DNA of 64,000 nt from Mucilaginibacter dorajii (GCF_024808255.1 NZ_JANTYS010000001.1:124001-188000); one strand, 5' to 3'; shown: positions 25,953 to 35,750, counted from the first letter of the stretch. The notes: generated from the sequence alone by a model not told the origin. A program made the numbers and translations.

Positions 25953-26972
25953 TTACAATTGTACTTTATCAACCGCGTTGCAGTCTTTTTGGCAAATGCA
26001 GGCTTTACCTACACATTTATTTTGCTGCCATAGGTCGAGGTTTTTGATAGTTTGGTCGGCTATTTCCTGCAGTGCTTCTTTGGTCAAATAGGCCTGGTGT
26101 GGGGTAATCAGCACGTTTGGGTAGTTCAGTAAACTGTGCAGCAAAGGATCTTTAACCATGTCGCCTTCATGGTCTTCAAAAAACAGGCCTTTTTCAAATT
26201 CATACACATCCAAACCCAAATAACCTATTTTGCCGCTTTTTAATGCCGCTATTGCATCTGTTGTTCGAATGAGTGCTCCCCTGGAGGTATTGATCAGCAT
26301 CACACCGTTTTTCATTTTCTCTATCGTTTCTCTTTTTACGATATGTTTTGTGGCTGGTGTAAGCGGCAAATGCAAAGAGATAATATCGGCGGTGATTAGC
26401 AGCACATCTAAACTCACAGGTTCTACATTCGGTATATCTTCAGGAAAGTCAGGATCGCAGGCAATTACCTTACAGCCCAAACCATTAAATATTTTAGCCA
26501 CAGCTTTACCTGTATTACCAAGGCCAATAAGGCCTATTGTTTTACCAGAAAAATTAAAACCGATGAGTTCATCGTTCCTGAAATCAAAGTTATGGCTATG
26601 TTGGTCTGCGGTTACCAGGTGACGGTTTAGCGCAAAGGCTATGGCAGCCGCGTGTTCGGCAATGGCCTGTGGCGAATAGGATGGTACGTTGGCTATTTTA
26701 ATACCAAACTGAGCAGCGGCTTCTTTATTGATATGATCGGTGCCGGTAGAACGGGTTACGATATATTTTACACCCGATTTGGCCAGTTTTTCTATCACAA
26801 CAGCCGATACATCATCATTAGTAAATACAATGACTGCATCTTTGCCTTCCGCGTAAATAGCTGTATCCGGGCTCAGTGCGTTGGATATCAGCGTGATGTC
26901 GTGCTTTTTTTCGTTGGCTTTGGCCAGGTACTCTTTTTCAAAAGGTTTGATACTATAAGCTACCGCTTTCAT
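25953..26972 (-). CDS. ldhA: D-2-hydroxyacid dehydrogenase (fermentative D-lactate dehydrogenase type)
   Basis: This 339-residue NAD-dependent enzyme probably reduces pyruvate to D-lactate. Features are the cofactor motif GLIGLGNTGKAV, NTSRGALIRT with the catalytic Arg region, and PHQAYLT with the catalytic His. The sequence follows the LdhA branch (for example TGTDHINKEAA and SYSPQAIAEHA). The last 25 residues carry an unusual cysteine-rich tail, CVGKACICQKDC, which could bind metal. It is the first gene of a unit with hemN and has an Fnr-like site about 78 bases upstream of its ATG. Confidence 0.88.
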   Translation of the reverse strand: MKAVAYSIKPFEKEYLAKANEKKHDITLISNALSPDTAIYAEGKDAVIVFTNDDVSAVVIEKLAKSGVKYIVTRSTGTDHINKEAAAQFGIKIANVPSYSPQAIAEHAAAIAFALNRHLVTADQHSHNFDFRNDELIGFNFSGKTIGLIGLGNTGKAVAKIFNGLGCKVIACDPDFPEDIPNVEPVSLDVLLITADIISLHLPLTPATKHIVKRETIEKMKNGVMLINTSRGALIRTTDAIAALKSGKIGYLGLDVYEFEKGLFFEDHEGDMVKDPLLHSLLNYPNVLITPHQAYLTKEALQEIADQTIKNLDLWQQNKCVGKACICQKDCNAVDKVQL

Positions 26973-27044
26973 CCTGTTCTGTTTTATTAAACAAAATTAG
27001 CGCTTAGATTATACTCTGCCCATGTTCCAAATCAGGCAAAAATA

Positions 27045-27056
27045 TGATACTGGTCA
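27045..27056. promoter_or_regulatory. Fnr-like site 4, before ldhA-hemN
   Basis: TGATACTGGTCA overlaps the last codons of the response-regulator gene. The centre is about 78 bases upstream of the ldhA ATG (minus strand), the same distance as at ccoI and the 23102 gene. Confidence 0.6.
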
Positions 27057-28106
27057 GTTTTTCATCTTTTCCAGCTTAACCAGGTCCAATATACTTATGG
27101 TGCCTCCCTTTTTATCAATCAGGCCTTCATCTTTAAAATCGGCCAGGGTGCGACTTACAGTTTCAGTAGCCATGCCGGCCATAGCTGCCAGGTCTTCGCG
27201 GGCTATTTTAAAGCTCATGTCTGCTGCATTCTGCTGGCGGTAAATACGTAATATCGCTTCGGCCATTTTTTTCCTTACCGAATGATAAGCCAGTTGCAGC
27301 AATTGCGTTTCCTTTTCGCGGATATCATTGGCCAGTAATTTGATAAACGCGCGGGCTACTTCGGGGTACTGGTTCAATAATTCATCTAACTGATCTTTGG
27401 GAATCAGGCAAAGCAGGGAGTCTTCTAACGCGGTTGCGGTATCGGGATAAGGTTCGTTGCTCAATATCGCATGAATCCCCAGGTAATCATCTGCTGTGTA
27501 CATGCCGGTCATTAATTCCCGGCCGTCGTTGGCCTGTTTGATGGTTTTTACCTTTCCGCTGATCACCAGGTAAAGCCCGTAACCTTTATCACTTTCGTAA
27601 TAAATGACCTGCCCTTTTTTAAATTGCCGGGTTTTGCGTTCGGTAATTATTTTTTTCAGCTCGACCAGTCCATCATTCCTGGCGACCAGGCTTTGCAGGC
27701 GGTCCAGGCTTTTGCTGTATAACTGGTGAACGCTATCTTGTTTTTTTAGCCTTGTTTCAATAGCGTTCAGCAACTCCATATCATCAAATGGTTTGGTAAG
27801 ATAGTCATCCGCACCCATTTCCATTCCTTTGCGCAGGTCAAGCCGCTCTGCTTTAGCTGTTAAAAAAATAAAAGGTACGGCAGCCATTTCGGGATGCTTG
27901 TTTAGCATAAAAAGCACGCCATAGCCATCCAATTCCGGCATCATAATGTCGCACAGGATAATATCGGGTTTGCTTTTCAGGGCGATGTCAATGCCAGTTT
28001 TACCATTGTCGGCTTCAAATACGGTATAGCCCGCCAGTTGCAAAATCTCGGCTATGTTTTCGCGGATATCGTGGTTATCTTCAATAACCAGTACTTTTTT
28101 GCTCAT
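27054..28106 (-). CDS. Response regulator: receiver domain fused to a Crp/Fnr DNA-binding protein
   Basis: This 350-residue cytoplasmic protein has an N-terminal receiver (1-120) with acidic pair Glu9-Asp10, phospho-acceptor Asp53 (LCDIMMPELDG) and the Lys in TKPF. A cyclic-nucleotide-binding-type barrel follows (about 155-275, QVIYYESDKGYGLYLVISGKV), then a Crp-type winged HTH (about 280-345) with the recognition helix ETVSRTLADF. The E..SR pattern is that used by Fnr/Crp proteins to read TGA half-sites. No FNR-type N-terminal cysteine cluster is present, so oxygen sensing must come from the partner kinase. The ATG overlaps the kinase stop by four bases. In effect it merges the FixJ and FixK functions of rhizobia in one chain. 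Confidence 0.92.
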   Translation of the reverse strand: MSKKVLVIEDNHDIRENIAEILQLAGYTVFEADNGKTGIDIALKSKPDIILCDIMMPELDGYGVLFMLNKHPEMAAVPFIFLTAKAERLDLRKGMEMGADDYLTKPFDDMELLNAIETRLKKQDSVHQLYSKSLDRLQSLVARNDGLVELKKIITERKTRQFKKGQVIYYESDKGYGLYLVISGKVKTIKQANDGRELMTGMYTADDYLGIHAILSNEPYPDTATALEDSLLCLIPKDQLDELLNQYPEVARAFIKLLANDIREKETQLLQLAYHSVRKKMAEAILRIYRQQNAADMSFKIAREDLAAMAGMATETVSRTLADFKDEGLIDKKGGTISILDLVKLEKMKN

Positions 28107-29290
28107 AGTATAGGGAATGAAATGGTGAATAAAGTACCCTTGTTCACATTGCTTTTAAAGTCGATGATGCCATTCATCAGGCTGGCATATCGCGCTACGA
28201 TGTTCAAGCCCAGCCCGGTCCCCGGGATATTACCAGTGTTGTGCGCCCGGAAAAATGCTTCAAACAAATGCTTTTGATCGGCTTCGGGAATACCGATACC
28301 GTTGTCTTTAACCGTGATATGGCAGCCGGCTGCGTTGATCTCGGTATTAAACTCAATGAAGGTATTTTCGCCAGAATATTTGATGGCGTTAGCAATGAGG
28401 TTGATGATGCAGTTTTTTAGCAGGTTAGCGTCCAAATTGGCTACGTGGCTAATGCCGGTATGCTGGTAAATAATATTTTGATTTTGTTTGGCCAGCATTT
28501 GCATTTCCTCTGTTATTTCTTCTGCCAGCTTAACCAGGTCGAAGTTATTAAAGGAGGGCTCAACGCGTCCAGCTTCCAATTTTTCTAATGAAAGGAAATC
28601 ATTGAGGATGCCGGTTAAGTTGCCAACCGCGTGTTTAATGCGGGCAACGTGTTTTGTTATATTTGAGTTATCAAATGGTTGCGCATACTTATCAATCAAA
28701 CTGGCCGAAAGCTGTACCGCGCTTAAAGGGGTCCGAAACTCATGGGAAGCCATGGATACAAATCGGCTTTTTAACTGGCCCAGTTCTTTTTCTTTTTCGA
28801 GCGATAGACTCACCTCTTCTTTAGCCTGGCTCAAAGCTTCTACAGTTTGCCGGAGCGATTGCGTTCTGTCTGCAACCAGTTCTTCCAGGTGGGCGGCGTA
28901 ATCTTTAAGCTGATGCTCGGCTTCTTTTTCCCGGCTCAGGTCATGGATGAACCCTGCGTAGATTTGTCGTCCCGAATACTTAACCTCGCTAACAGCAAGC
29001 CGAAACGGAAAGTGAGTGCCGTCTTTTCTTAACCCGGTAACCTCGCGGCCTATGCCTATAATATGGGCATGCCCGGTACGCTGGTAACGGCCAAGATATT
29101 CGTCATGTTGCTCCTTATCTGGCGGGGGCATCAATACGGATACATTTTTGCCGATAACATCTTCCGGCGAGTATTGGAACAATTTACAGGCCGCCGGGTT
29201 GATCGATTCTATTTGGCCGCGTGCATCAATGGTGATAATACCGTCAATGGCATTGTCAATTATCGCTCGTAAAAGGGCTGCATTCTCCAT
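28103..29290 (-). CDS. fixL: FixL-like haem-PAS sensor histidine kinase
   Basis: I chose the ATG at 29290 (395 residues); the longer frame begins with GTG at 29341. The protein has a PAS domain (about 5-120), a coiled coil (122-172), a HisKA box SHEFRTPLS with His183, and a HATPase with N and G boxes (NLIANAIKYS, GTGLGLNIV). The PAS domain keeps the residues that define FixL: the proximal haem ligand His62 in QHDEYLGRY and, twenty residues later, the distal Arg82 in IIGIGREV, followed by LRKDGTHFP and AGFIHDLSRE. It has no membrane segment, so it is a soluble oxygen sensor. It overlaps the response regulator gene and probably phosphorylates it. An Fnr-like site lies just upstream, which suggests autoregulation. 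Confidence 0.9.
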   Translation of the reverse strand: MENAALLRAIIDNAIDGIITIDARGQIESINPAACKLFQYSPEDVIGKNVSVLMPPPDKEQHDEYLGRYQRTGHAHIIGIGREVTGLRKDGTHFPFRLAVSEVKYSGRQIYAGFIHDLSREKEAEHQLKDYAAHLEELVADRTQSLRQTVEALSQAKEEVSLSLEKEKELGQLKSRFVSMASHEFRTPLSAVQLSASLIDKYAQPFDNSNITKHVARIKHAVGNLTGILNDFLSLEKLEAGRVEPSFNNFDLVKLAEEITEEMQMLAKQNQNIIYQHTGISHVANLDANLLKNCIINLIANAIKYSGENTFIEFNTEINAAGCHITVKDNGIGIPEADQKHLFEAFFRAHNTGNIPGTGLGLNIVARYASLMNGIIDFKSNVNKGTLFTISFPIL

Positions 29291-29371
29291 AAGTAGATTT
29301 GGCCGAATGGCCATTGCCCAAATATCAGCATAAGCGATCACTCCACAAGTAATTACTTTCAGGCAAAAAAG

Positions 29372-29383
29372 TGACGAAGGTCA
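29372..29383. promoter_or_regulatory. Fnr-like site 5, before fixL
   Basis: TGACGAAGGTCA is one of the two best matches to TGAC-N4-GTCA. The centre is about 87 bases from the fixL ATG at 29290 and about 258 from the acetate kinase ATG. It lies in the divergent gap and most likely serves fixL. Confidence 0.65.
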
Positions 29384-29537
29384 TTTTTTTTGCATCCTGG
29401 ATTTTTATTGCCTGGAGGACAAAACAAAAGCTATCCCTACTCCTTGGTAGGGTATATTCTTTACACTTCTCCTACAGCGGCTTGGCCGTTTACATGTCCT
29501 GTTACAGTTTTACACACCAATAGGTGCAGGCAATTAA

Positions 29538-29549
29538 TGATTGATATCA
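29538..29549. promoter_or_regulatory. Fnr-like site 6, before the acetate kinase operon
   Basis: The core TGATTGATATCA is flanked so that AATGAT and ATCATT form perfect 6-base arms around TGAT (29536-29551). It is close to the classical FNR type (TTGAT-N4-ATCAA). The centre is about 92 bases before the ackA ATG. Confidence 0.6.
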
Positions 29550-29635
29550 TTTGCTATCGCACCTGCGGTCATTTTTCACAAGCGGTATGGCCGGTAGTTT
29601 TGTTGCCGGTTCAGCTGCTATAGATTGCTATTAAC

Positions 29636-30826
29636 ATGACAGAAAAACAAACCTCCTATATCTTAAGCATCAACTGTGGCTCGTCAAGCCTGAAATTCAG
29701 TTTGTACCAATCCGGTTCGCTGTTGCAGGAATGTAGCGGCAATGTTGATACTATTGGCAGCACCGGCAGCAGTTTAACTATTTATAAAGACGGAAAGTCC
29801 GTTTTGCAACAGTCATCTGGCTTCAAAAATCTGGATGGAGCAGTAAAGGCAGTTATCAATTGGTTAAAAACCAGCGAATATAAAAACAGCTTGCTGGCCA
29901 TTGGGCATCGCCTGGTACAAGGCGGGCCGGATCATCGCGAACCCGAACTAATCACAGATGAGTTAATAAACAACCTACAGGCTTTTGTTTACCTGGCACC
30001 CAATCATTTGCCAGACGAAGTCAGAACAATTAAAACATTTGGGCGCGCTTTTCCTGGATTGCAACAGGTAGCCTGTTTCGATACCGCCTTCCATCGCAAT
30101 ATGCCCGACGAAGCTAAATACTATCCACTACCGGCCAAATACCGCGAGCAAGGGTTACTGCATTACGGTTTTCACGGCCTTTCTTATGAGTACATTATGC
30201 ATCAGATTGATAGAAAGCATATTAAAGTGAGTAAAATCATTATTGCTCACTTGGGCAACGGTGCCAGTATGGCCGCTGTGAAAAACGGCATCTGCATCGA
30301 AACAACCATGGGCCTTAGCCCGATAGGTGGCTTGGTAATGGGTACCCGTTCGGGCGATCTGGACCCGGGTGTAATATTATTTCTGCTGAAACAGGGAAAA
30401 CTTACAACAGCACAACTCGATAAATTGCTCAGTAAAGAATCCGGTTTAAAAGCAATCGCGGGTAAAAGTGACGTGCAGGAATTGCTGCAGCTGGAAGCTG
30501 AAGATCCCAAAGCCAGGGTTGCCATTACCGTATTCTGTTACCAGGCCCGGAAGTTTATCGGCTCTTTGACCGCCGCCATGGGCGGGATGGATATGCTTGT
30601 TTTTACAGGTGGCATCGGCGAAAATTCTGAAATCATCCGCGAACGCATTTGCGGGGAGTTGGGTTTTTTGGGAGTCAATCTCGATAAAAAATCAAATCAC
30701 GATAACAAAGAAAATATTTCATCAGCTACAAGCCGTGTAAAGGTACTGGCGATGAAAACTAATGAAGAAGTAATGATAGCACAACATACACAAACCATTA
30801 TTAAACATCAAACCCATGAAAACTGA
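29636..30826 (+). CDS. ackA: Acetate kinase
   Basis: Acetate kinase converts acetyl phosphate and ADP to acetate and ATP. This 396-residue protein shows [14 protein letters not shown] at the N-terminus, the family signatures [22 protein letters not shown] and [23 protein letters not shown], and FTGGIGENS near the C-terminus. It is the first gene of an operon with phosphoketolase, whose start lies inside the ackA end (11-base overlap). Together they turn xylulose 5-phosphate or fructose 6-phosphate into acetate with ATP gain. A divergent gap with two Fnr-like sites precedes it. Confidence 0.95.
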   Translation: MTEKQTSYILSINCGSSSLKFSLYQSGSLLQECSGNVDTIGSTGSSLTIYKDGKSVLQQSSGFKNLDGAVKAVINWLKTSEYKNSLLAIGHRLVQGGPDHREPELITDELINNLQAFVYLAPNHLPDEVRTIKTFGRAFPGLQQVACFDTAFHRNMPDEAKYYPLPAKYREQGLLHYGFHGLSYEYIMHQIDRKHIKVSKIIIAHLGNGASMAAVKNGICIETTMGLSPIGGLVMGTRSGDLDPGVILFLLKQGKLTTAQLDKLLSKESGLKAIAGKSDVQELLQLEAEDPKARVAITVFCYQARKFIGSLTAAMGGMDMLVFTGGIGENSEIIRERICGELGFLGVNLDKKSNHDNKENISSATSRVKVLAMKTNEEVMIAQHTQTIIKHQTHEN

Positions 30827-33200
30827 ATTATCAACTATAGAAGCAGAGGAGTTATCCGCCGAACTATTGCAAAAGATGCACGCTTACTGGCGTGCGGCAA
30901 ATTACCTGAGTGTAGGGCAATTGTACCTGCGGCAGAACCCCTTGCTTAAAGAGCCCCTAAAGCTGGAGCATGTGAAAAATATGCTGCTTGGGCATTGGGG
31001 AACCACGCCGGGGCAGAATTTTATTTATACCCACCTCAACCGCATCATCAATAAGTACGATCTGAATATGATCTATGTTTCCGGTCCGGGTCACGGTGGT
31101 CCTGCCGTAGTTGCCGGTACTTACCTGGAAGGAACCTATACGGAGGTATACCCCAATGTTACTGAGGACGAAGAAGGCTTGCGTAAATTGTTCACCCAGT
31201 TTTCTTACCCGGGCGGTATTCCCAGCCACGCATCACCTCAAACACCGGGATCCATTCACGAAGGTGGCGAACTGGGTTATTCGCTAAGCCATTCATTCGG
31301 CGCTGTGTTTGATAACCCCGATTTGATAGTAGCTTGCGTAGTGGGTGACGGTGAAGCCGAAACCGGTCCGCTGGCTACGGCCTGGCATTCCAATAAATTT
31401 TTGAACCCATTAACTGATGGTACTGTTTTGCCTATCCTGCATTTAAATGGTTACAAAATCTCTAACCCAACGGTTTTGGCCCGTATTACGCACGAAGAAT
31501 TGGAACAATTATTTCGCGGTTATGGCTGGAACCCCATCTTTGTAGAGGGTGATGAACCCGAACAGATGCACCGGGATATGGCCGCTGCGCTTGATTATGC
31601 CATCGACCGCATTAAACAGGTAAAATATGATGCTGAACACTCGAATGGCGACCGCCCGCGCTGGCCGATGATCATCCTCCGGTCGCCCAAAGGCTGGACC
31701 GGCCCTAAAGAGGTGGATGGTTATAAAATTGAAGGTAACTTCAGGGCGCATCAGATCCCGCTGGCGGTTTCTGCATCGGCACCGCCCCAGCATTTGCAAA
31801 TGCTGGAGGATTGGATGAAAAGTTATCGCCCCGAAGAATTATTTGATGAGCAAGGTAAACTGATCGCCGAACTGGCCGAACTGGCACCAAAAGGCGAACG
31901 CCGAATGGGGGCCAACCCACATACTAATGGCGGCAATTTATTGCGCGACCTGCGCCTGCCTGATTTTAGGGATTATGCTACCGTAGTGGCAAGCCCCGGC
32001 GCAGATGGGGAAGGAGATACTTACGTTAGTGGCCGTTTCCTGCGGGATGTGATCAAAGAGAACCAGGAGCAACGAAATTTCAGAATTTTTGGGCCTGATG
32101 AAACTGTATCTAACAGGTTGGATGCCGTGTTTGAAGCAACTAATCGCCAATGGGATGCACCTGTGGAATTGCATGATGAGTTTTTGGCAGCAGACGGCAG
32201 TGTAATGGAAATGCTGAGCGAGCATCAATGCGAGGGTTGGTTAGAGGGTTACCTGTTAACCGGCAGGCATGGACTGTTTAATTGCTACGAAGCGTTTATT
32301 CATATTGTCGATTCGATGTTTAACCAGCATGCCAAATGGCTTAAGGCCAGTTTAGAACTTCCATGGCGCAGGCGGATAGCTTCATTGAACATCTTACTAA
32401 CCTCAACCGTTTGGCGGCAGGATCATAACGGCTTTACACACCAGGACCCCGGCTTCCTGGATCATGTGGTGAATAAAAAAGCCACCATTGTAAGGGTGTA
32501 TTTACCGCCCGATGCCAATTGTTTGTTATCGGTGATGGATCATTGTCTGCGCAGCTACCATTACGTAAACGTGATTGTAGCCGGCAAACACCCCGCGCCG
32601 CAATGGCTCAATATGGAGCAGGCGGTTGAACATTGTACCCGCGGCATAGGCATCTGGAATTTTGCCAGTAATGACCAGGAGGCCGAACCGGATGTGATCA
32701 TGGGCTGCAGCGGTGACGTGCCAACTTTAGAAACACTGGCAGCAGTATCTATTTTGCGTGAACATTTACCCGAACTAAGGATTAGAGTGGTTAACGTGGT
32801 TGACCTGTTCAAGCTGCAAAAAAGCACCGAACATACCCACGGATTAACAGATAAAGATTATGATGCGCTATTCACAACCAACAAACCCGTGGTATTCGCT
32901 TTCCATGGTTACCCGTGGCTGGTACACCGCCTTACCTACAACCGCGCTAATAACGTGAATATGCATGTGCGTGGCTATAAAGAGGAGGGAACCATTACCA
33001 CATCTTTCGATATGACGGTACTGAACGAGATGGATAGATTTCACCTGGTTATCGATGTGATAAACCGCCTGCCGCAAACCGGTAGCAAGGGCGTTTACCT
33101 GAAACAATTATTGTTGGATAAACTGATCGAGCATAAACATTACATCAACACTAACGGCAAGGATATGCCCGAAATACTCGACTGGAAATGGAAAGCATAA
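30816..33200 (+). CDS. xfp: Phosphoketolase (xylulose-5-P / fructose-6-P)
   Basis: This 794-residue thiamine-diphosphate enzyme splits xylulose 5-phosphate or fructose 6-phosphate with phosphate, giving acetyl phosphate. The N-terminal ThDP-binding half carries [27 protein letters not shown], the SYPGGIPSH loop and [13 protein letters not shown]. The central half carries [11 protein letters not shown] and [13 protein letters not shown]; the length is normal. It overlaps ackA by 11 bases and the following unknown gene by 13, so translation is tightly coupled. The likely role is a redox-neutral route to ATP under low oxygen. Confidence 0.95.
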   Translation: MKTELSTIEAEELSAELLQKMHAYWRAANYLSVGQLYLRQNPLLKEPLKLEHVKNMLLGHWGTTPGQNFIYTHLNRIINKYDLNMIYVSGPGHGGPAVVAGTYLEGTYTEVYPNVTEDEEGLRKLFTQFSYPGGIPSHASPQTPGSIHEGGELGYSLSHSFGAVFDNPDLIVACVVGDGEAETGPLATAWHSNKFLNPLTDGTVLPILHLNGYKISNPTVLARITHEELEQLFRGYGWNPIFVEGDEPEQMHRDMAAALDYAIDRIKQVKYDAEHSNGDRPRWPMIILRSPKGWTGPKEVDGYKIEGNFRAHQIPLAVSASAPPQHLQMLEDWMKSYRPEELFDEQGKLIAELAELAPKGERRMGANPHTNGGNLLRDLRLPDFRDYATVVASPGADGEGDTYVSGRFLRDVIKENQEQRNFRIFGPDETVSNRLDAVFEATNRQWDAPVELHDEFLAADGSVMEMLSEHQCEGWLEGYLLTGRHGLFNCYEAFIHIVDSMFNQHAKWLKASLELPWRRRIASLNILLTSTVWRQDHNGFTHQDPGFLDHVVNKKATIVRVYLPPDANCLLSVMDHCLRSYHYVNVIVAGKHPAPQWLNMEQAVEHCTRGIGIWNFASNDQEAEPDVIMGCSGDVPTLETLAAVSILREHLPELRIRVVNVVDLFKLQKSTEHTHGLTDKDYDALFTTNKPVVFAFHGYPWLVHRLTYNRANNVNMHVRGYKEEGTITTSFDMTVLNEMDRFHLVIDVINRLPQTGSKGVYLKQLLLDKLIEHKHYINTNGKDMPEILDWKWKA

Positions 33201-33598
33201 TTAACAACGGCAGCCCGCAACTAAAACACCGTTATTACTACCGTTACTACAGGGTGGTTAAAAACGATACGGCGCTACAGGCGTTCTCGGCAAATGATTT
33301 TCGGCCCCGGCCCGCGGTTATAGCCGGGATTAATTATTCGCTTTTACCCGGCTGGGAAGGTTACGATCAATATGCAGATATAGGCCAGGCCATGGAAAAG
33401 GCCAAAGCGGGAGCCTTGAACTATATTGAACAGTTGATAAGTGGGGGAGAGGCGAGCCTGCCAAAACTGTTGCAGTACCGGATGGATCATTACGAGGATC
33501 TGCATATCAATCTGGTATACAGTAATATTCAACTGGTAGAGGCGGCCGCTATCAGCAATACACAATTTACATGGCATCCATACCGCATACACAACTAA
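33188..33598 (+). CDS. Unknown protein between phosphoketolase and glucan phosphorylase
   Basis: I do not recognise this 136-residue soluble protein. It is rich in Tyr and Arg near the N-terminus ([12 protein letters not shown]), has no signal peptide or membrane segment, and contains a likely helical middle ([19 protein letters not shown]). Its ATG lies inside the end of xfp and its stop is one base before the ATG of the glucan phosphorylase gene. Such tight packing makes a real, co-regulated gene very likely, perhaps a modulator of the neighbouring enzymes. Confidence 0.7.
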   Translation: MESIINNGSPQLKHRYYYRYYRVVKNDTALQAFSANDFRPRPAVIAGINYSLLPGWEGYDQYADIGQAMEKAKAGALNYIEQLISGGEASLPKLLQYRMDHYEDLHINLVYSNIQLVEAAAISNTQFTWHPYRIHN

Positions 33599-33599
33599 T

Positions 33600-35252
33600 A
33601 TGTTTGATACAAAAACACTGTTTGGCTATGAGCCGGACTCTAAATATAATACCCCGGTTGCCTACTTCTCCATGGAGTTTGCTATTGACCAGGCCTTAAA
33701 GATCTACAGCGGCGGCCTGGGCTTTTTATCCGGATCGCACCTGAGGAGCGCCTATGAACTGAAACAAAATTTGGTAGGCATCGGCATGCTTTGGAAATAT
33801 GGGTACTATGACCAGGTACGGGACAGCAATGGTTTTATGAAACCCGAATTTATTGAAAAGCGATACGCTTTTTTGCACGATACCAGAATTGTATTTACCG
33901 TACAGGTGCATGATGCGCCTGTACATGTCAAAGCGTGGTTGCTTAAGCCGGAAACCTTTGGCTCGGCACCTTTATTTTTGCTGAGTACTGATCTCCCGGA
34001 GAATGACGAGCTCTCCAAATCGATCACGCATAGTTTGTATGATCCCAACGAATCCACCCGCATAGCCCAGACCATTGTTTTAGGAATTGGTGGTGCCATG
34101 CTGCTGGATATTTTAGGCATCGAACCGGAGGTTTACCATATGAACGAAGGGCATTCAGTATCGCTGAACTTTTACCTGCATGCCAAATATAAAAGCCTTG
34201 CCGAAGTAAAGAAAAGGGTAGTATTTACTACCCACACGCCAGAAATGGCAGGCAATGAGTCGCATAGTTACAGGCTACTGAAAGAGATGTCGTTTTTCTA
34301 TCATCTGCAGGAGCACGAAGTGAAATCATTGCTTGGCTTGGATGGGGATTATTTTAATTATACACTGGCGGCACTCAAGTTTTCGCATAAAGCTAATGGC
34401 GTATCCAAATTGCACGGCGAGGTTGCCCGGCAAATGTGGGGAAATTACCCAGGTGTATGCGAGATTACTGCTATTACTAATGCGCAAAATAAGTTGTATT
34501 GGGTTGATCCTGTCATCGACAAGGCTATTACCAAAGGTAATAATGAAGATATCATCAGTCGGAAAAAGGCTATGAAACGCGAGTTGTTTAAAGTGGTGGC
34601 CGATCAATGTGGTAAATTATTTGACCAAAACGTGCTCACTATTGTTTGGGCCCGGCGCTTCGCCGGCTACAAGCGGGCCGACCTAATGATGCAGGACTGG
34701 GGCAGGTTTATCAGCCTTGTTGAAAATTCCAAATTCCCGGTGCAGATTATCTGGGCAGGGAAACCCTACCCGGAAGACGGCGAGGGGATTGGTTTGTTTA
34801 ACCAGATTATCAGTCGTGCCCTACCTTTTAAAAACTGCGCTGTTTTAACAGGTTATGAGCTGGAGTTATCGGCACTGCTAAAAAAAGGATCGGATGTATG
34901 GTTAAATAACCCAAGGATGTATCATGAAGCATCAGGAACCAGTGGTATGACAGCGGCCATGAATGGGAGTATCAACCTCTCGCTGCCCGATGGATGGGTG
35001 CCGGAATTTGCAGTTGACCAGGAGAACTGTTTCCTGATTCCTAATGCGCTGGATAGTCTTTCTGTAGTGGAGCAAGATAAGCTGGAAGGTGAAAGCCTGA
35101 TGGATGTACTGGAGAACGCGGTAATACCAATGTATTATAATAACTCCGGCAATTGGTTAAATATTATCAAACGTGCGGCGGTGGATATCGTCCCTGGTTT
35201 TGCATCGGGGCGTTTGGCTAAGGAATACTACGATCAAATGTATAAGCCATAA
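33600..35252 (+). CDS. glgP: Alpha-glucan phosphorylase-like protein (GT35), PLP lysine replaced
   Basis: At 550 residues it is the short type, without the N-terminal extension of classical glycogen phosphorylases. Conserved parts are AYFSMEFAI, YSGGLGFLSG, HMNEGHS, THTPEMAGN and the phosphate-site segment WARRFAGYKRA. The catalytic core EASGTSGM-T-AAMNGSIN is followed by LPDGWVPEF. In working phosphorylases the residue after this Gly-Met/Gln is the lysine that binds pyridoxal phosphate; here the codon is ACA (Thr451). The protein may therefore lack phosphorylase activity, or use another residue. Context (acetate kinase, phosphoketolase) suggests glycogen use in fermentation. The gene symbol marks family, not proven activity. 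Confidence 0.8.
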   Translation: MFDTKTLFGYEPDSKYNTPVAYFSMEFAIDQALKIYSGGLGFLSGSHLRSAYELKQNLVGIGMLWKYGYYDQVRDSNGFMKPEFIEKRYAFLHDTRIVFTVQVHDAPVHVKAWLLKPETFGSAPLFLLSTDLPENDELSKSITHSLYDPNESTRIAQTIVLGIGGAMLLDILGIEPEVYHMNEGHSVSLNFYLHAKYKSLAEVKKRVVFTTHTPEMAGNESHSYRLLKEMSFFYHLQEHEVKSLLGLDGDYFNYTLAALKFSHKANGVSKLHGEVARQMWGNYPGVCEITAITNAQNKLYWVDPVIDKAITKGNNEDIISRKKAMKRELFKVVADQCGKLFDQNVLTIVWARRFAGYKRADLMMQDWGRFISLVENSKFPVQIIWAGKPYPEDGEGIGLFNQIISRALPFKNCAVLTGYELELSALLKKGSDVWLNNPRMYHEASGTSGMTAAMNGSINLSLPDGWVPEFAVDQENCFLIPNALDSLSVVEQDKLEGESLMDVLENAVIPMYYNNSGNWLNIIKRAAVDIVPGFASGRLAKEYYDQMYKP

Positions 35253-35258
35253 ACCTGG

Positions 35259-35684
35259 ATGGAAACAAGATATCAAAAAATAAATAAAATGGAAACCCCC
35301 GATCAAACAGAACTGATTACAGAAGACTACTCCATTGTGAACGAATGGGCGGCCGACAATACATTTTTCAGAATTGAAACCGTTTTTCTGCATCACATGA
35401 TGGATGACTACATAGCGCGATGCCTGAAACCTGAGCAGGTTAAAAAAGTCAAACAAGTAAAGATCGACCTATATCAGTTGGAAGCACACGAATTGTACAT
35501 CGGGGAGGTCCTGAAACAGCAAATGAAAAATCTTGCCGAAATGAGTAAAGAAGGGGCAACAGTGATTGAAAACGACATTGTTGCAAAACACTTACAGCTC
35601 AAAAAATTGATACATGGTATAACTTTGGAATACCGGGCATTTAGGCAGGTGTTATATGCGCTTTTAACAGAGAAATGCAAATGA
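35259..35684 (+). CDS. Small helical protein of unknown function
   Basis: The protein has 141 residues and is mostly predicted helix, with many Lys, Glu and Gln. It has no signal peptide and no cysteine cluster apart from single residues. A second ATG at 35289 (METPDQTELI) could also be the start. It begins 7 bases after the glucan phosphorylase gene, so it is probably the last gene of the ackA-xfp operon. I cannot assign a function. Confidence 0.65.
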   Translation: METRYQKINKMETPDQTELITEDYSIVNEWAADNTFFRIETVFLHHMMDDYIARCLKPEQVKKVKQVKIDLYQLEAHELYIGEVLKQQMKNLAEMSKEGATVIENDIVAKHLQLKKLIHGITLEYRAFRQVLYALLTEKCK

Positions 35685-35738
35685 AGGCTTGAATGGACCG
35701 CGGTTGAATTCTTTTTCGCTGATCATCAGTATTTTAAA

Positions 35739-35750
35739 TGACGGGCATCA
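35739..35750. promoter_or_regulatory. Fnr-like site 7, before the L,D-transpeptidase-like gene
   Basis: TGACGGGCATCA is flanked by A/T so that AAATGA and TCATTT form 6-base arms (35736-35753). The centre is about 55 bases before the ATG at 35800, similar to the universal stress gene. Confidence 0.5.
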
